Source: Hydrogenophaga sp. A37
Lineage (GTDB): Bacteria > Pseudomonadota > Gammaproteobacteria > Burkholderiales > Burkholderiaceae_C
NCBI RefSeq assembly: GCF_002001205.1
Contig: NZ_MUNZ01000128.1
Coordinates: 18,158-82,157, forward strand
Direction: 5' to 3'
DNA: 64,000 bases
The position numbers and the translations under genes were made by a program. The notes beneath the pieces are model-generated. The model was not told where the DNA came from and did not search any database. It saw nothing but the letters and a program-made list of their open reading frames with translations. Below, piece by piece: positions 34,944 to 43,603 of this stretch; the first letter of the stretch is position 1; each line of letters begins with the position of its first letter.

Positions 34944-35962
34944 GCGGCCTCCTTCAGGTTGCGGGCGTGCTGTTTGGCAGCGTGGGCCATGGCGGCTTCG
35001 CGCACCCAGGCACCTTGTTCGTGGGCTTTGACGCGGGTCGCGAGGCGCTCTTTATTGCACGGGCCGTTGCCGTTGACCACAGCCCAGAACTCGTCCCAGT
35101 CGATCTGCCCGTAGTCCCAGTGGCCACGCGCTTCGTTCCACTTCAGTTCCGGGTCGGGCAGGGTCACACCCAGCACCTCGGCCTGTGGCACGGTGGCGTC
35201 GACGAACTTCTGGCGCAGATCGTCGTTGCTGATGCGCTTGATGCCCCAACGCATGCCCTGCAAGCTGTTCGGGCTGTCGGCGTCGGGAGGGCCAAACATG
35301 GCCAGGCACTTCCACCAGTAGCGGTTGACGGCGTCCTGCACCATGGCCTTCTGCTCGGCCGTGCCCTGCATCATCACCAGCAAGGCCTCGTAGCCCTGGC
35401 GCTGGTGGAAGCTCTCTTCCTTGCAGACGCGGATCATGGCGCGGGCGTAGGGGCCGTAGCTGCAGCGGCAGAGCGGGATCTGGTTCATGATGGCCGCGCC
35501 GTCCACCAGCCAGCCGATCACGCCCACGTCGGCCCAGTTGAGCGTGGGGTAGTTAAAGATGGAGCTGTACTTGGCCTTGCCGCTGTGCAGACCTTCGAGC
35601 ATCTGGTCGCGGCTGGTGCCCAGGGTCTCGGCGGCGCTGTACAGGTAGAGCCCGTGGCCGCCTTCGTCCTGCACCTTGGCGATCAGGATCGCCTTGCGTT
35701 TCAGGCTGGGTGCGCGGCTGATCCAGTTGCCCTCGGGCAGCATGCCGACGATTTCGCTGTGCGCGTGCTGGCTGATCTGGCGCACCAGGGTCTTGCGGTA
35801 GCCGTCGGGCATCCAGTCACGCGGTTCGATCTTGCCGTCGGCGTCGATCACGGCGTCGAAATGGGCCTGCAAGGCCGTGTCTTCCGCGTTGGCCGATGCC
35901 GCAACGGCCCTCAGCCCTGGCTTGCTTTCGCTGTCGGCGACTGAAAACGATTGGGTGTACAT
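34940..35962 (-). CDS. paaA: phenylacetyl-CoA epoxidase catalytic subunit PaaA
   Basis: 340 residues. Diiron oxygenase subunit that forms the ring-1,2-epoxide of phenylacetyl-CoA. Ligand-bearing segments: [40 protein letters not shown] (E-x-x-H type) and [19 protein letters not shown] (second E-x-x-H). C-terminus and length are normal. It is the first gene of the paaABCDE operon; PaaA hydrogen-bonds and is stabilised by PaaC. A TetR/PaaR-type palindrome lies 56-85 bp upstream of the start. Confidence 0.97.
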   Translation of the reverse strand: MYTQSFSVADSESKPGLRAVAASANAEDTALQAHFDAVIDADGKIEPRDWMPDGYRKTLVRQISQHAHSEIVGMLPEGNWISRAPSLKRKAILIAKVQDEGGHGLYLYSAAETLGTSRDQMLEGLHSGKAKYSSIFNYPTLNWADVGVIGWLVDGAAIMNQIPLCRCSYGPYARAMIRVCKEESFHQRQGYEALLVMMQGTAEQKAMVQDAVNRYWWKCLAMFGPPDADSPNSLQGMRWGIKRISNDDLRQKFVDATVPQAEVLGVTLPDPELKWNEARGHWDYGQIDWDEFWAVVNGNGPCNKERLATRVKAHEQGAWVREAAMAHAAKQHARNLKEAA

Positions 35963-36017
35963 GCACGTCTCCTGACCCGGGAACCGGTTGCCTGATGGGG
36001 TGAAACGGCAGTATATG

Positions 36018-36047
36018 CAATTAACCGACCAATCGGTTGGTTAATTG
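36018..36047. promoter_or_regulatory. PaaR/TetR-type operator of the paa operon
   Basis: An imperfect palindrome, CAATTAACCGACC with AATCGGTTGGTTAATTG, upstream of paaA. The ACCGACC/CGGTTGGT half sites agree with what is known of TetR-family PaaR boxes in Burkholderiales, which are released by phenylacetyl-CoA. The regulator gene is not in the window. Confidence 0.7.
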
Positions 36048-36098
36048 GGTGGGCCACGATCAGGGTTTATCCGGGCCCGGTGTCTTTACAGTGGCGCC

Positions 36099-36656
36099 AT
36101 GTCCTTCACCACGGTTCGCCCCAGTTTTCGATCCTTTCCATGGAGGGCCGTCTGCCTCGCAGCTGCCACCGCGGGAGCCATGTCGTGGGCCTCCTTTGCG
36201 TCCGGTGAGCCGCTGGACCGTCAGACCAGCTGTGGATTGCCCGGTTTTCGTGCGGCGCTGGAGGCGCGGATCAATGCCGCCCGGGCCCAGCCACGGATGT
36301 GCGGGTCCAGGGCCATGCCCGCTGTGCCTCCGCTGAACTGGGACCCGCGACTGTTCAATGCTGCCGCCCGGCACGCGCGGGACATGGCCACGCGCAACTA
36401 CTTTTCCCACACCGGCCTGGATGGGCGGGTGCTGGCCCAGCGGGTGTCCGCTGAGGGCTATGCATGGACCTCGGTGGGTGAAAACCTGGCTGCGGGCGAA
36501 CCCTCGGTGGAGGGGGTGCTCGCCGGATGGCTGTCCAGCCCAGGGCACTGCAGCAACCTGATGAGCCGCGACTTTGTCGAGTTCGGCGTCAGCTGCGTGC
36601 TGCAGCCCTCAGATCGAGCTGTTCCCTACTGGGCCCTGGTGCTGGCACGGCCCTGA
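36099..36656 (+). CDS. secreted CAP-domain (SCP/PR-1-like) protein
   Basis: 185 residues from the ATG at 36099. A basic N-terminus and hydrophobic stretch (AVCLAAATAGAMSWASFASG) form a signal peptide. The CAP domain has the expected His/Glu set: LFNAAARHARDMATRNYFSH, SVGENLAAGEPSVEGVLAGW and SSPGHCSNLMSRDFVEFGVS. Bacterial CAP proteins are exported and poorly understood; hydrolytic and lipid-binding roles have been proposed. Two pairs of cysteines could form disulfides. Single gene, divergent from paaA. Confidence 0.9.
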   Translation: MSFTTVRPSFRSFPWRAVCLAAATAGAMSWASFASGEPLDRQTSCGLPGFRAALEARINAARAQPRMCGSRAMPAVPPLNWDPRLFNAAARHARDMATRNYFSHTGLDGRVLAQRVSAEGYAWTSVGENLAAGEPSVEGVLAGWLSSPGHCSNLMSRDFVEFGVSCVLQPSDRAVPYWALVLARP

Positions 36657-36759
36657 TACGGCGTTGCCTTCAAACGTATAACTTCGTTGCTTCGCCTTGC
36701 CGTGCTGTAGCACTGTCTGCGGCTTCGCGCCTTGTTCTACGCTTGAATGCAAAGCCGTA
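36657..36759. repeat. 103-bp near-perfect palindromic element
   Basis: Left end TACGGCGTTGCCTTCAAACG pairs with right end CGCTTGAATGCAAAGCCGTA with few mismatches; the arms meet at GTGCTGTAGCAC at the exact centre (36702-36713). It lies between the stop codons of the convergent CAP and rlmJ genes. It looks like a miniature mobile or REP-type element that may act as a bidirectional terminator. Confidence 0.85.
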
Positions 36760-36783
36760 TGAGGGGCAGAGCCGGTGCAGCGG

Positions 36784-37698
36784 TCAGCCACCTGTGTCGA
36801 GCGATTGCGCCTTGCCCCGGCCGCGCCCGAGGTGGGTCAGCAGCTGAGGCAGTGCGGCCTGCAGTGCCGCCTTGAGCGTGTGGGGCGGGTTGATGACAAA
36901 CATGCCGCTGGCGGTCAGGCCGGGCCGGTCGTCCGGGCCGTCCGTGGGGTCTTGACCGATGGCCAGGGTGGCGTTCAGCCACGGCCGTTGGGCCTGATTG
37001 GCCAGCGTCTTGAGGCGCCGGGGCAGGTCGTGGGCTTCTGGGCGTGGAATGATCGGGTACCAGACTAGGTAGGTACCGGTCGGGAAGCGGCGCATGATCT
37101 CCTGTATGCAGGCGCTCACTTTGCCGTAATCACTTTTGATTTCGTAGCTGGGGTCGATCAGGACGGCCGCACGCTTGGAGCCGGTGGCAGATGGCGGCGG
37201 CGGCAGCAGCGGCTTGACGCCCTCAAAACCGTCTTGCAACGCCACCGCGATCTGCCGGCCCGCTTCGAGTTGGCCGATGTTGGCTGTGAGCGTGCGGCTG
37301 TCGGTTGGGTGCAACTCAAACAACTTGAGCTTGTCGCGCGACTCGGTGCGCAGCAGCGAATGCAGCACAAAGGGCGAGCCGGGGTAGACACGCAGCAGGC
37401 CCGAGGGGTTGAAGCTGGTGATCAGGTCCAGGTAGTCGTTGATCACTGGTGCGGCGGGCACAGGCGCTGTACCCGCTGGGCGCAAGGCGGCCATCAGCTT
37501 GACCACGCCGTCTTTGGCTTCTCCGCCGGTTTCCGTGTAGTCACCGTCCAAGCGGTACAACCCCGCGCCAGCGTGCGTGTCGATGAGGGTGATGCCCGCC
37601 TCCTTCTGCATCAAATGGCGCAAGGTGGCGATCAAGGTGATGTGCTTGAGCACATCGGCGTGGTTGCCCGCGTGGAAGGCGTGTCGGTAACTGAACAT
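36784..37698 (-). CDS. rlmJ: 23S rRNA (adenine-2030-N6)-methyltransferase
   Basis: 304 residues from the ATG at 37698; the frame runs further upstream but MFSYRHAFHAGNHADVLKH is the invariant RlmJ N-terminus. Other marks: LIDTHAGAGLYRL (motif I), VLHSLLRTESRDKLKLFELH, AAVLIDPSYEIKSDY (catalytic DPPY-type motif, here DPSY) and GMFVINPPHTL. It methylates A2030 of 23S rRNA. Single gene, divergent from rplM. Confidence 0.96.
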   Translation of the reverse strand: MFSYRHAFHAGNHADVLKHITLIATLRHLMQKEAGITLIDTHAGAGLYRLDGDYTETGGEAKDGVVKLMAALRPAGTAPVPAAPVINDYLDLITSFNPSGLLRVYPGSPFVLHSLLRTESRDKLKLFELHPTDSRTLTANIGQLEAGRQIAVALQDGFEGVKPLLPPPPSATGSKRAAVLIDPSYEIKSDYGKVSACIQEIMRRFPTGTYLVWYPIIPRPEAHDLPRRLKTLANQAQRPWLNATLAIGQDPTDGPDDRPGLTASGMFVINPPHTLKAALQAALPQLLTHLGRGRGKAQSLDTGG

Positions 37699-37739
37699 GC
37701 CTGAATGGTAGCGCCGGCCCAGCATGACAGGGGCAGAAC

Positions 37740-37769
37740 TTGCCACGCCGCGCCTAAAAATCGTACAAT
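37740..37769 (+). promoter_or_regulatory. sigma-70 promoter of rplM-rpsI
   Basis: TTGCCA and TACAAT separated by 18 bp. This predicts a leader of about 118 nt before rplM, room enough for a translational control structure, though I recognise no known leader motif in it. Confidence 0.6.
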
Positions 37770-37893
37770 CAAAGGCTTCGCAGCGATTCAGTGGCTCCGC
37801 GACGAAGATCAAACCCCACCTAAGAGTCTTCCATCAGAGAAGAGCCGACCGTGGAAAAGAGCCCGCCAAACCCCCTCTTTCAAGAGAAAACTC

Positions 37894-38325
37894 ATGACTA
37901 CTACGTTCAGCGCCAAGCCAGCTGACGTGAAGCACGAGTGGTTTGTGATTGACGCGACCGACAAGGTCCTCGGACGAGTTGCCAGTGAAGTGGCTCTCCG
38001 TTTGCGCGGCAAACACAAGGCCATTTACACGCCTCACGTCGATACCGGTGACTTCATCGTCATCATCAACGCAGCGAAAATCCGCGTCACGGGCACCAAG
38101 TCCACCGACAAGATTTACTACCGCCACTCGGGTTACCCGGGCGGCATTTACGCCACCAACTTCCGCGACATGCAGGCCAAGCACCCCGGCCGCGCGCTCG
38201 AGAAGGCCGTCAAGGGCATGCTGCCCAAGGGTCCTCTGGGTTACGCCATGATCAAGAAGCTCAAGGTGTACGGCGGTGCCGAGCATCCCCACACCGCCCA
38301 ACAGCCGCAAGTGCTGGACATCTAA
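37894..38325 (+). CDS. rplM: 50S ribosomal protein L13
   Basis: 143 residues, the usual length, starting at the ATG at 37894 ([20 protein letters not shown]). Typical L13 sequence: [56 protein letters not shown] and the C-terminal [17 protein letters not shown]. An early assembly protein of the large subunit. Cotranscribed with rpsI 12 bp downstream, the standard pair. Confidence 0.99.
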   Translation: MTTTFSAKPADVKHEWFVIDATDKVLGRVASEVALRLRGKHKAIYTPHVDTGDFIVIINAAKIRVTGTKSTDKIYYRHSGYPGGIYATNFRDMQAKHPGRALEKAVKGMLPKGPLGYAMIKKLKVYGGAEHPHTAQQPQVLDI

Positions 38326-38337
38326 AGGAGCCTCAAG

Positions 38338-38730
38338 ATGATTGGTGAATGGAACAATGGCACCGGCCGTCGCAAATCCAGCGTCGCCCGTGTGTTTCTG
38401 AAAAAAGGCTCCGGCCAGATCGTGGTCAATGGCAAGGACATCCAGGCCTACTTCGGCCGCGAGACCTCCATCATGATCTGCAAGCAACCCCTGCTGCTGA
38501 CCAACCACGCCGAAACCTTCGACGTGATGGTCAACGTGCACGGTGGTGGCGAATCCGGCCAGGCCGGTGCCGTGCGCCACGGCATCACCCGCGCCCTGAT
38601 CGACTACGACGCCACGCTCAAGTCGGGTCTGTCGCAAGCCGGTTTCGTGACCCGCGATGCCCGCGAAGTTGAGCGTAAAAAGGTCGGTCTGCGTTCCGCA
38701 CGCCGCGCCAAGCAGTTCAGTAAGCGCTAA
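38338..38730 (+). CDS. rpsI: 30S ribosomal protein S9
   Basis: 130 residues with an AAAGGAG ribosome site. [20 protein letters not shown] at the N-terminus, [20 protein letters not shown], and the basic C-terminal tail [12 protein letters not shown] whose last residues reach the P-site tRNA. Second gene of the rplM-rpsI operon, followed by a terminator. Confidence 0.99.
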   Translation: MIGEWNNGTGRRKSSVARVFLKKGSGQIVVNGKDIQAYFGRETSIMICKQPLLLTNHAETFDVMVNVHGGGESGQAGAVRHGITRALIDYDATLKSGLSQAGFVTRDAREVERKKVGLRSARRAKQFSKR

Positions 38731-38753
38731 ACAGCGACTGGTCTCTGCCGCAG

Positions 38754-38788
38754 AAACCGCCTTCAAGCTTGTCTTGGGGCGGTTTTTG
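38754..38788 (+). terminator. terminator after rpsI
   Basis: AAACCGCC pairs with GGCGGTTT across a 16-nt loop, followed by more T residues (TTTTTGC). Confidence 0.75.
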
Positions 38789-38826
38789 CTTTCTATGGCC
38801 TGTTTTTTTGTTGAGAGGGGTGGCTC

Positions 38827-39534
38827 ATGAGGTTGCGCCTGATGCGCAGAAGAATGACGGTCAGCGCGCCGCGCATGGCCATCCGCAGCGCCACGCCCTG
38901 GCCGCTTCGCTGGTTGCTCGCGGCTGTTGTGCTGGGTTTTTCGGGTGCACTGGCGCTGTGGGCCTTTGAGTTCGGCAAAGACATTGCCGGGCTGGACCGC
39001 AATGCCACGCAGGAGCTGGCGCAATTGCGCAGCGAGGTGCAGGCGCTGCGCACCGACCTGGGCAGGGCGCAATCGATCGTCAACACGTCGGAAAGCCTTT
39101 TGACCGCCGAGAAGGCCGTGCAGACGCAGCTGATGATGCAGATCGGACAGCTGCAGACCGACAACCAGACACTGCGCAGCGACCTGGGCTTTTTCGAACG
39201 CCTGATTCCCGGCACTGGAGGCGATGCCCTGAGTATTCGAGGCTTGCAGATCGAGCGTGTGGCCGAGGCACAGCTCAAGTGGCAGGTTTTGATGATGCAG
39301 GCGGAGAAAAATGCCCCCGAATTCAAAGGACAACTGGAAGTCAGTTTCACTGGCACGCTGGATGGTCGGCCGTGGACGGCGTTGCAGGCGCCAGCGCCTC
39401 AATCGGTGCTGATCAAAGGCTATTTACGCCAGGAAGGCCTTGTGGACGTTCCGCCACAGGCCGTGGTAAAAACCGTGACCGCAAAAATCCTGCAGGGTGG
39501 AGCCGTGAAGGTTCTGCACACCATCAAACTCTGA
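38827..39534 (+). CDS. DUF6776-like membrane protein with coiled coil
   Basis: 235 residues; ATG at 38827 or a later one at 38854 or 38875 could be the start. One membrane helix (WLLAAVVLGFSGALALWAF, about residues 29-47) is followed by a coiled coil (residues 55-120, QELAQLRSEVQALRTDLGRA) and a C-terminal beta-rich domain (EVSFTGTLDGRPW). The layout and place before a bactofilin gene match, as I recall, proteins annotated DUF6776. Likely a periplasmic partner of the bactofilin layer; this is inferred only from adjacency (23 bp apart). Confidence 0.72.
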   Translation: MRLRLMRRRMTVSAPRMAIRSATPWPLRWLLAAVVLGFSGALALWAFEFGKDIAGLDRNATQELAQLRSEVQALRTDLGRAQSIVNTSESLLTAEKAVQTQLMMQIGQLQTDNQTLRSDLGFFERLIPGTGGDALSIRGLQIERVAEAQLKWQVLMMQAEKNAPEFKGQLEVSFTGTLDGRPWTALQAPAPQSVLIKGYLRQEGLVDVPPQAVVKTVTAKILQGGAVKVLHTIKL

Positions 39535-39557
39535 CCGCCGTCGTTCTGGAGATCCCC

Positions 39558-39956
39558 ATGTTTGGCAAGAAAAAACAACCGCCCATCAAAAGCCTGATCG
39601 CTCAGGGAACCCGCATTGAGGGCAATGTGGTGTTTCACGATGGACTTCGGGTGGATGGCGAAGTGGTCGGGGACATCCGTGCGAGCGACGAGCAGTCCAG
39701 CATTCTGGTGATCAGCGAGTCGGCCAGCGTGAGTGGGCAGATACACGCCGACCACGTCATCATCAATGGCACCGTCAAGGGTCCCGTGTTGGCCTTCGAC
39801 CTGCTGGAACTGCAGCCCAAGGCACGCATCGAGGGCGATGTGTCTTACAAAGCGCTGGAAATGCACCAAGGCGCCACGATCTCTGGCCAGCTCAAGCCCA
39901 TGACGGGGGGCGTCGAGGACAAACCCACACTGAAGCTGGCGGCAAACAACGGTTGA
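39558..39956 (+). CDS. bactofilin
   Basis: 132 residues from the ATG at 39558 with GGAG upstream. The N-terminus MFGKKKQPPIKSLIAQGTRI and the repeating beta-helix units (EGNVVFHDGLRVDGEVVGDI, SASVSGQIHADHVIINGTVK, ARIEGDVSYKALEMHQGATI) are diagnostic. Bactofilins polymerise without nucleotide into cytoskeletal filaments at the membrane and place cell-wall enzymes; an M23 peptidase gene 550 bp away is a classical neighbour type. Transcribed with the DUF6776-like gene. Confidence 0.95.
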   Translation: MFGKKKQPPIKSLIAQGTRIEGNVVFHDGLRVDGEVVGDIRASDEQSSILVISESASVSGQIHADHVIINGTVKGPVLAFDLLELQPKARIEGDVSYKALEMHQGATISGQLKPMTGGVEDKPTLKLAANNG

Positions 39957-40072
39957 ACGCAATCCCGAGCGTTTTGCTATAGCATTGCATTTCGTCGTGA
40001 GTGAAGGGCACTCACAGCACCCCCTTTCGGAGTTGGGTCAAAGTCCGATTCCCCCACCATTCAAGGACACGC

Positions 40073-40438
40073 ATGAGCGCCGTCGCCGACAACATCCAGA
40101 CCGACATGCCAGCGCCGCTGGTCTTCACCGACAGCGCTGCAGCCAAAGTGGCTGAGCTGGTGGCCGAAGAAGGCAATCCCGACCTGAAACTGCGCGTGTT
40201 CGTGCAAGGTGGCGGCTGCTCGGGTTTCCAGTATGGCTTCACATTTGACGAAGTGGTCAACGAAGACGACACGACGATGACCAAGAACGGCGTGTCGCTG
40301 CTGATCGACGCGATGAGCTACCAGTACCTGGTGGGCGCCGAGATTGACTACAAGGAAGACTTGGAAGGCGCCCAGTTCGTGATCAAAAACCCGAACGCTT
40401 CCACCACCTGTGGATGTGGATCCAGCTTCAGCGTCTGA
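40073..40438 (+). CDS. erpA: iron-sulfur cluster insertion protein ErpA
   Basis: A-type carrier of 121 residues from the ATG at 40073. The three cluster-binding cysteines are in [13 protein letters not shown] and [10 protein letters not shown], as in all IscA/ErpA proteins; the [21 protein letters not shown]-terminus fits the beta-proteobacterial ErpA form. Delivers Fe-S clusters to targets such as the isoprenoid enzymes. Ends just before a strong bidirectional terminator. Confidence 0.95.
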   Translation: MSAVADNIQTDMPAPLVFTDSAAAKVAELVAEEGNPDLKLRVFVQGGGCSGFQYGFTFDEVVNEDDTTMTKNGVSLLIDAMSYQYLVGAEIDYKEDLEGAQFVIKNPNASTTCGCGSSFSV

Positions 40439-40453
40439 GCGATCACTGAACCC

Positions 40454-40484
40454 AAAAAAAGGAGCGCCATGCGCTCCTTTTTTT
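40454..40484. terminator. bidirectional terminator between erpA and the M23 peptidase
   Basis: AAAAAAA then GGAGCGC, CAT loop, GCGCTCC then TTTTTTT. A perfect 7-bp G+C stem flanked by A and T runs, so it works on both strands. Confidence 0.95.
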
Positions 40485-40505
40485 ATGCCCTACGCAAAAG
40501 GGTTG

Positions 40506-41867
40506 TCATTCCGCGTTGGCTTGCAACAAGGTGGCGGCGGCGTTGAGGCTCAACCGCTGCTGCTGGGCAACGGCTTCAAAACGGGCACGGAAGGCCTGAT
40601 CGATCGGGATGTTCTCGCTCTGACGTGCGATCTCCAGCGGATCCTGGTGAACGCCGTTGTCACGGAATTCGAAGTGCAGGTGCGGACCAGTGGACGCGCC
40701 GGTGGAGCCAACGGCACCCAGGAAGTCGCCTTGAGCGACCTTTTGGCCTGTGCGCACATCGATGCGGCTCAAGTGGGCAAAAAGCGTGGACTTGTTGTCC
40801 TTGTGGGTGACTTCGATGACGTTGCCGTAGCCGCGCTGCACGCCCGCAAACGTCACCACGCCGTCGCCGATGGTGCGAACCGGGGTGCCGGTGGGGGCGG
40901 CGTAGTCGATGCCCAGATGGGCCTTCTGTTTGCCAGAGATCGGGTGAAAGCGCATGCCGTAGCCGCTGCTCACACGCGAAAATTCCAGCGGCGAACTCAA
41001 AAATGACTTACGCGAACTCTCGCCATCGAAGCCGTAATACGCACCTTTATGTCCGGGTTCCTCGAACCACACCGCTTCGTGCGCGTGCCCGTTGTTGATG
41101 AACTCGGCGCTCAACACACGGCCCGCGCGCAGCGCCTCCCCGTCGGCCTCCAGGGTTTCGTACACCACGCTGAAGCGATCGCCTTGACGCAGATCGCGGC
41201 GGAAATCGATGTCGCTGGCGAACATTTCCGCCAGTTGCACCGCCACGCTGTCGGGAAGATTGGCGGCATCAGTAGCCGCGAACAGCGAACTGTTGATCAC
41301 GCCGCTGGCCATGCGCATCTGAGCGGTCAGTTCGCCGCTTTCAATGCGGACCTGGAGTCCCTGCGGACCACTTTCGATCACCAGACGTTGAAACACGCGG
41401 CCGTCGTCCGGCAGCCAGCGTGCGCTTAGGCGCTGCAGTGCCTGCCGGTCGTTGGTTTCGACGGTGACCAGCTTGCCGGTCCGGCCTTCAAACAGCTGAC
41501 GGGCCTGGGGATCGCTGTTCAGCAGGGCCAGGGCGGCGGGGTCCAGCACGCCTAGGCGTTGCAACAGGGTCTGGGCGGTGTCGTCGCGGCGCACGGTGTC
41601 GCTGCGGTACAGCGTCAATGGCACTGAGCCCACGCTCAGGTCGGCGAAAGGCTGCACCGACAGTTCTTCAACAATCTGTTGCACCGGCATCAAGGCAGCA
41701 TCGGGCGCGAGCGGCGCGATGCCGAAGGCGGTCACACCGGTGCCCAGCAGCAGCATGCCGATCCCGACCATGATGCGTCGTGGATGGCGGGCCAGGCTGT
41801 CGATCAGCGGGTGGGTGGAGGACCGTGCCAAGCGGGGCAGCTTGTCCGTGCGGGAAGAAAAATTCAA
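40506..41867 (-). CDS. M23-family peptidoglycan endopeptidase (MepM/NlpD type)
   Basis: Taken from the TTG at 41867 (453 residues); an ATG at 41771 would give 421, and the frame is open to 42002. A single membrane anchor (MVGIGMLLLGTGVTAFGIAP) follows a cytosolic stretch. A LysM-like region and an OapA-like middle part lead to the LytM domain: SGYGMRFHPISGKQKAHLGI with HxxxxD zinc ligands, and GASTGPHLHFEFRDNG with the HxH ligand. These are the residues of an active enzyme, so it should cut peptide cross-links in the periplasm. A -10-like TATACT on this strand at 41991-41996 supports a start downstream of about 41985. Divergent from tyrS. Confidence 0.88.
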   Translation of the reverse strand: MNFSSRTDKLPRLARSSTHPLIDSLARHPRRIMVGIGMLLLGTGVTAFGIAPLAPDAALMPVQQIVEELSVQPFADLSVGSVPLTLYRSDTVRRDDTAQTLLQRLGVLDPAALALLNSDPQARQLFEGRTGKLVTVETNDRQALQRLSARWLPDDGRVFQRLVIESGPQGLQVRIESGELTAQMRMASGVINSSLFAATDAANLPDSVAVQLAEMFASDIDFRRDLRQGDRFSVVYETLEADGEALRAGRVLSAEFINNGHAHEAVWFEEPGHKGAYYGFDGESSRKSFLSSPLEFSRVSSGYGMRFHPISGKQKAHLGIDYAAPTGTPVRTIGDGVVTFAGVQRGYGNVIEVTHKDNKSTLFAHLSRIDVRTGQKVAQGDFLGAVGSTGASTGPHLHFEFRDNGVHQDPLEIARQSENIPIDQAFRARFEAVAQQQRLSLNAAATLLQANAE

Positions 41868-42033
41868 GATCGATGTCCGGCTGAAGGGGTGGTGGCGCCA
41901 CCCGTCGACAAGGGGTGTTCTGATCGCGTCAGCCGAGCCATCGACGTTGGCCTCAACTCGCCCACTAAAATCCGGGCTCGCGAAACCCAAAAGTATAGCC
42001 ACATCACCCCTCGTCGCATCTGAAAAAACCCTT

Positions 42034-43308
42034 ATGAATCACAGCGAAATCGATACCAAAGGTGTTCAAAACCAGGCCGACGGCGGTGACGGTCTGACAG
42101 ACGGCGTGCGCGAGGCATTGGCGGTGACCTTGCGGGGGTGTGAAGAGCTGATTCCTCAGGACGACTGGGCGAAAAAGCTGACGCGGTCCGAAAAAACCGG
42201 CGTGCCGTTGCGCATCAAGCTCGGCCTGGACCCGACCGCACCGGACATTCACATCGGCCACACGGTGGTGCTCAACAAGATGCGCCAGCTGCAGGATCTG
42301 GGGCACCAGGTGATTTTTTTGATCGGCGACTTCACCAGCCTGATCGGCGACCCCTCTGGCCGCAACAACACGCGCCCGCCTTTGACCAGCGAGCAGATCA
42401 AAGCCAACGCGGAGACCTACTACAAGCAGGCCAGCCTGGTGCTGGACCCGGCGAAGACCGAGATCCGCTACAACAGCGAATGGAGCCTGCCGCTGGGCTC
42501 GATGGGCATGATCCAGCTCGCCGCCAAGTACACCGTGGCGCGCATGATGGAGCGCAACGACTTCCACGACCGCTTCAAGGCCGGCACGCCGATCTCGGTG
42601 CACGAGTTCCTCTACCCGCTGATGCAGGGCTACGACTCGGTGGCGCTCAAGAGCGACCTGGAACTGGGCGGCACCGACCAGAAATTCAACCTGTTGATGG
42701 GCCGCCACCTGCAGCAGGAATACGGCCAGGAGCCGCAGTGCATCCTGACCATGCCGCTGCTCGAAGGCCTGGACGGCATCGACAAGATGTCCAAGTCCAA
42801 GAACAACTACATCGGCATCACCGAAGAACCCAACAGCATGTTCGCCAAGGTGCTGTCGATCAGCGACACGCTGATGTGGCGCTGGTTCACGCTGCTGTCG
42901 TTCAAGTCGCTGGCTGAGATCGAGGCGTTGAAGAAAGAGGTTGAGGGCGGCCGCAACCCCAAGGACGCGAAGGTGATGCTGGCCAAGGAAATCACCACGC
43001 GATTCCACCGTGCGGCCGCTGCTGACGCGGCCGAGCAGGACTTCATCAACCGCAGCAAGGGCGGCGTGCCGGACGAAATTCCCGAGGTGTCGCTTTCATT
43101 GGCCGATGGGGGCGTGCCCATGGGCATTGCGGCATTGCTCAACGCGGCGGGGCTGGTGGCGTCCAACGGCGAGGGCAACCGGTTGATCGACGGCGGCGGC
43201 GTGCGCATTGACTCGGCCGTGGTCAGCGACAAGGGACTGAAACTGGGTGCAGGTGTGTATGTGGTGCAGGTCGGCAAACGGAAGTTTGCTCGCGTCACGC
43301 TTTCATAA
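42034..43308 (+). CDS. tyrS: tyrosyl-tRNA synthetase
   Basis: 424 residues from the ATG at 42034. Class I signature motifs are clear: PDIHIGH (HIGH) near residue 71 and DKMSKSKNN (KMSKS) near 250. The anticodon-binding part ends in an S4 domain (NRLIDGGGVRIDSAVVSDKG). The sequence between (LGGTDQKFNLLMGRHLQQ) places it in the TyrRZ-like bacterial group with KMSKS rather than KFGKT. Essential; charges tRNA-Tyr. A block of palindromic repeats follows the stop. Confidence 0.98.
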   Translation: MNHSEIDTKGVQNQADGGDGLTDGVREALAVTLRGCEELIPQDDWAKKLTRSEKTGVPLRIKLGLDPTAPDIHIGHTVVLNKMRQLQDLGHQVIFLIGDFTSLIGDPSGRNNTRPPLTSEQIKANAETYYKQASLVLDPAKTEIRYNSEWSLPLGSMGMIQLAAKYTVARMMERNDFHDRFKAGTPISVHEFLYPLMQGYDSVALKSDLELGGTDQKFNLLMGRHLQQEYGQEPQCILTMPLLEGLDGIDKMSKSKNNYIGITEEPNSMFAKVLSISDTLMWRWFTLLSFKSLAEIEALKKEVEGGRNPKDAKVMLAKEITTRFHRAAAADAAEQDFINRSKGGVPDEIPEVSLSLADGGVPMGIAALLNAAGLVASNGEGNRLIDGGGVRIDSAVVSDKGLKLGAGVYVVQVGKRKFARVTLS

Positions 43309-43352
43309 ACCCGCACCTCGCGGGATTGGGGCGCCAGCGCGCTCTGTTCCGT

Positions 43353-43574
43353 TCGTGTCCCCCGGACCGGCTGCGCCGGTCCTCCTCCTTTACCTCACTG
43401 CACAGAACGCACTGCCACCCCGATCCGAGGTGATGTGGGAGCTCATCCGTGGGTGCGCCCACTCGTGCGCGGTTGGAAGGGACGGGGTAGCTGGCGCAGC
43501 GAAGTAAAGGAGGAGGGGCCGCGCAGCGGCCCCGGGGGACATGAGCGGAGTCGGCTATCCCGTCCCTTCCAACC
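43353..43574. repeat. nested palindromic repeats downstream of tyrS
   Basis: This fills most of the 295-bp gap between tyrS and the ankyrin gene. Two inverted copies of a hairpin cassette are present: GTCCCCCGGACCGGCTGCGC (43357 on) with CTCCTCCTTTAC, and its inverse GTAAAGGAGGAGGGGCCGCG (43504 on) ending in CCCGGGGGACA. Around the right copy lies a perfect 16-bp terminal inverted repeat, GGTTGGAAGGGACGGG at 43471-43486 and its complement at 43559-43574, making a 104-bp unit. No coding frame fits the region. Confidence 0.8.
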
Positions 43575-43603
43575 ATGGAGGAAGCGCAGGCGCGAACAAA
43601 GGC

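Noticed and set aside
41868..42002. N-terminal extension of the M23 peptidase to 42002
   Set aside because: The extra 45 codons have no family-like sequence, overlap the likely promoter region shared with tyrS and start on a GTG without a ribosome site.
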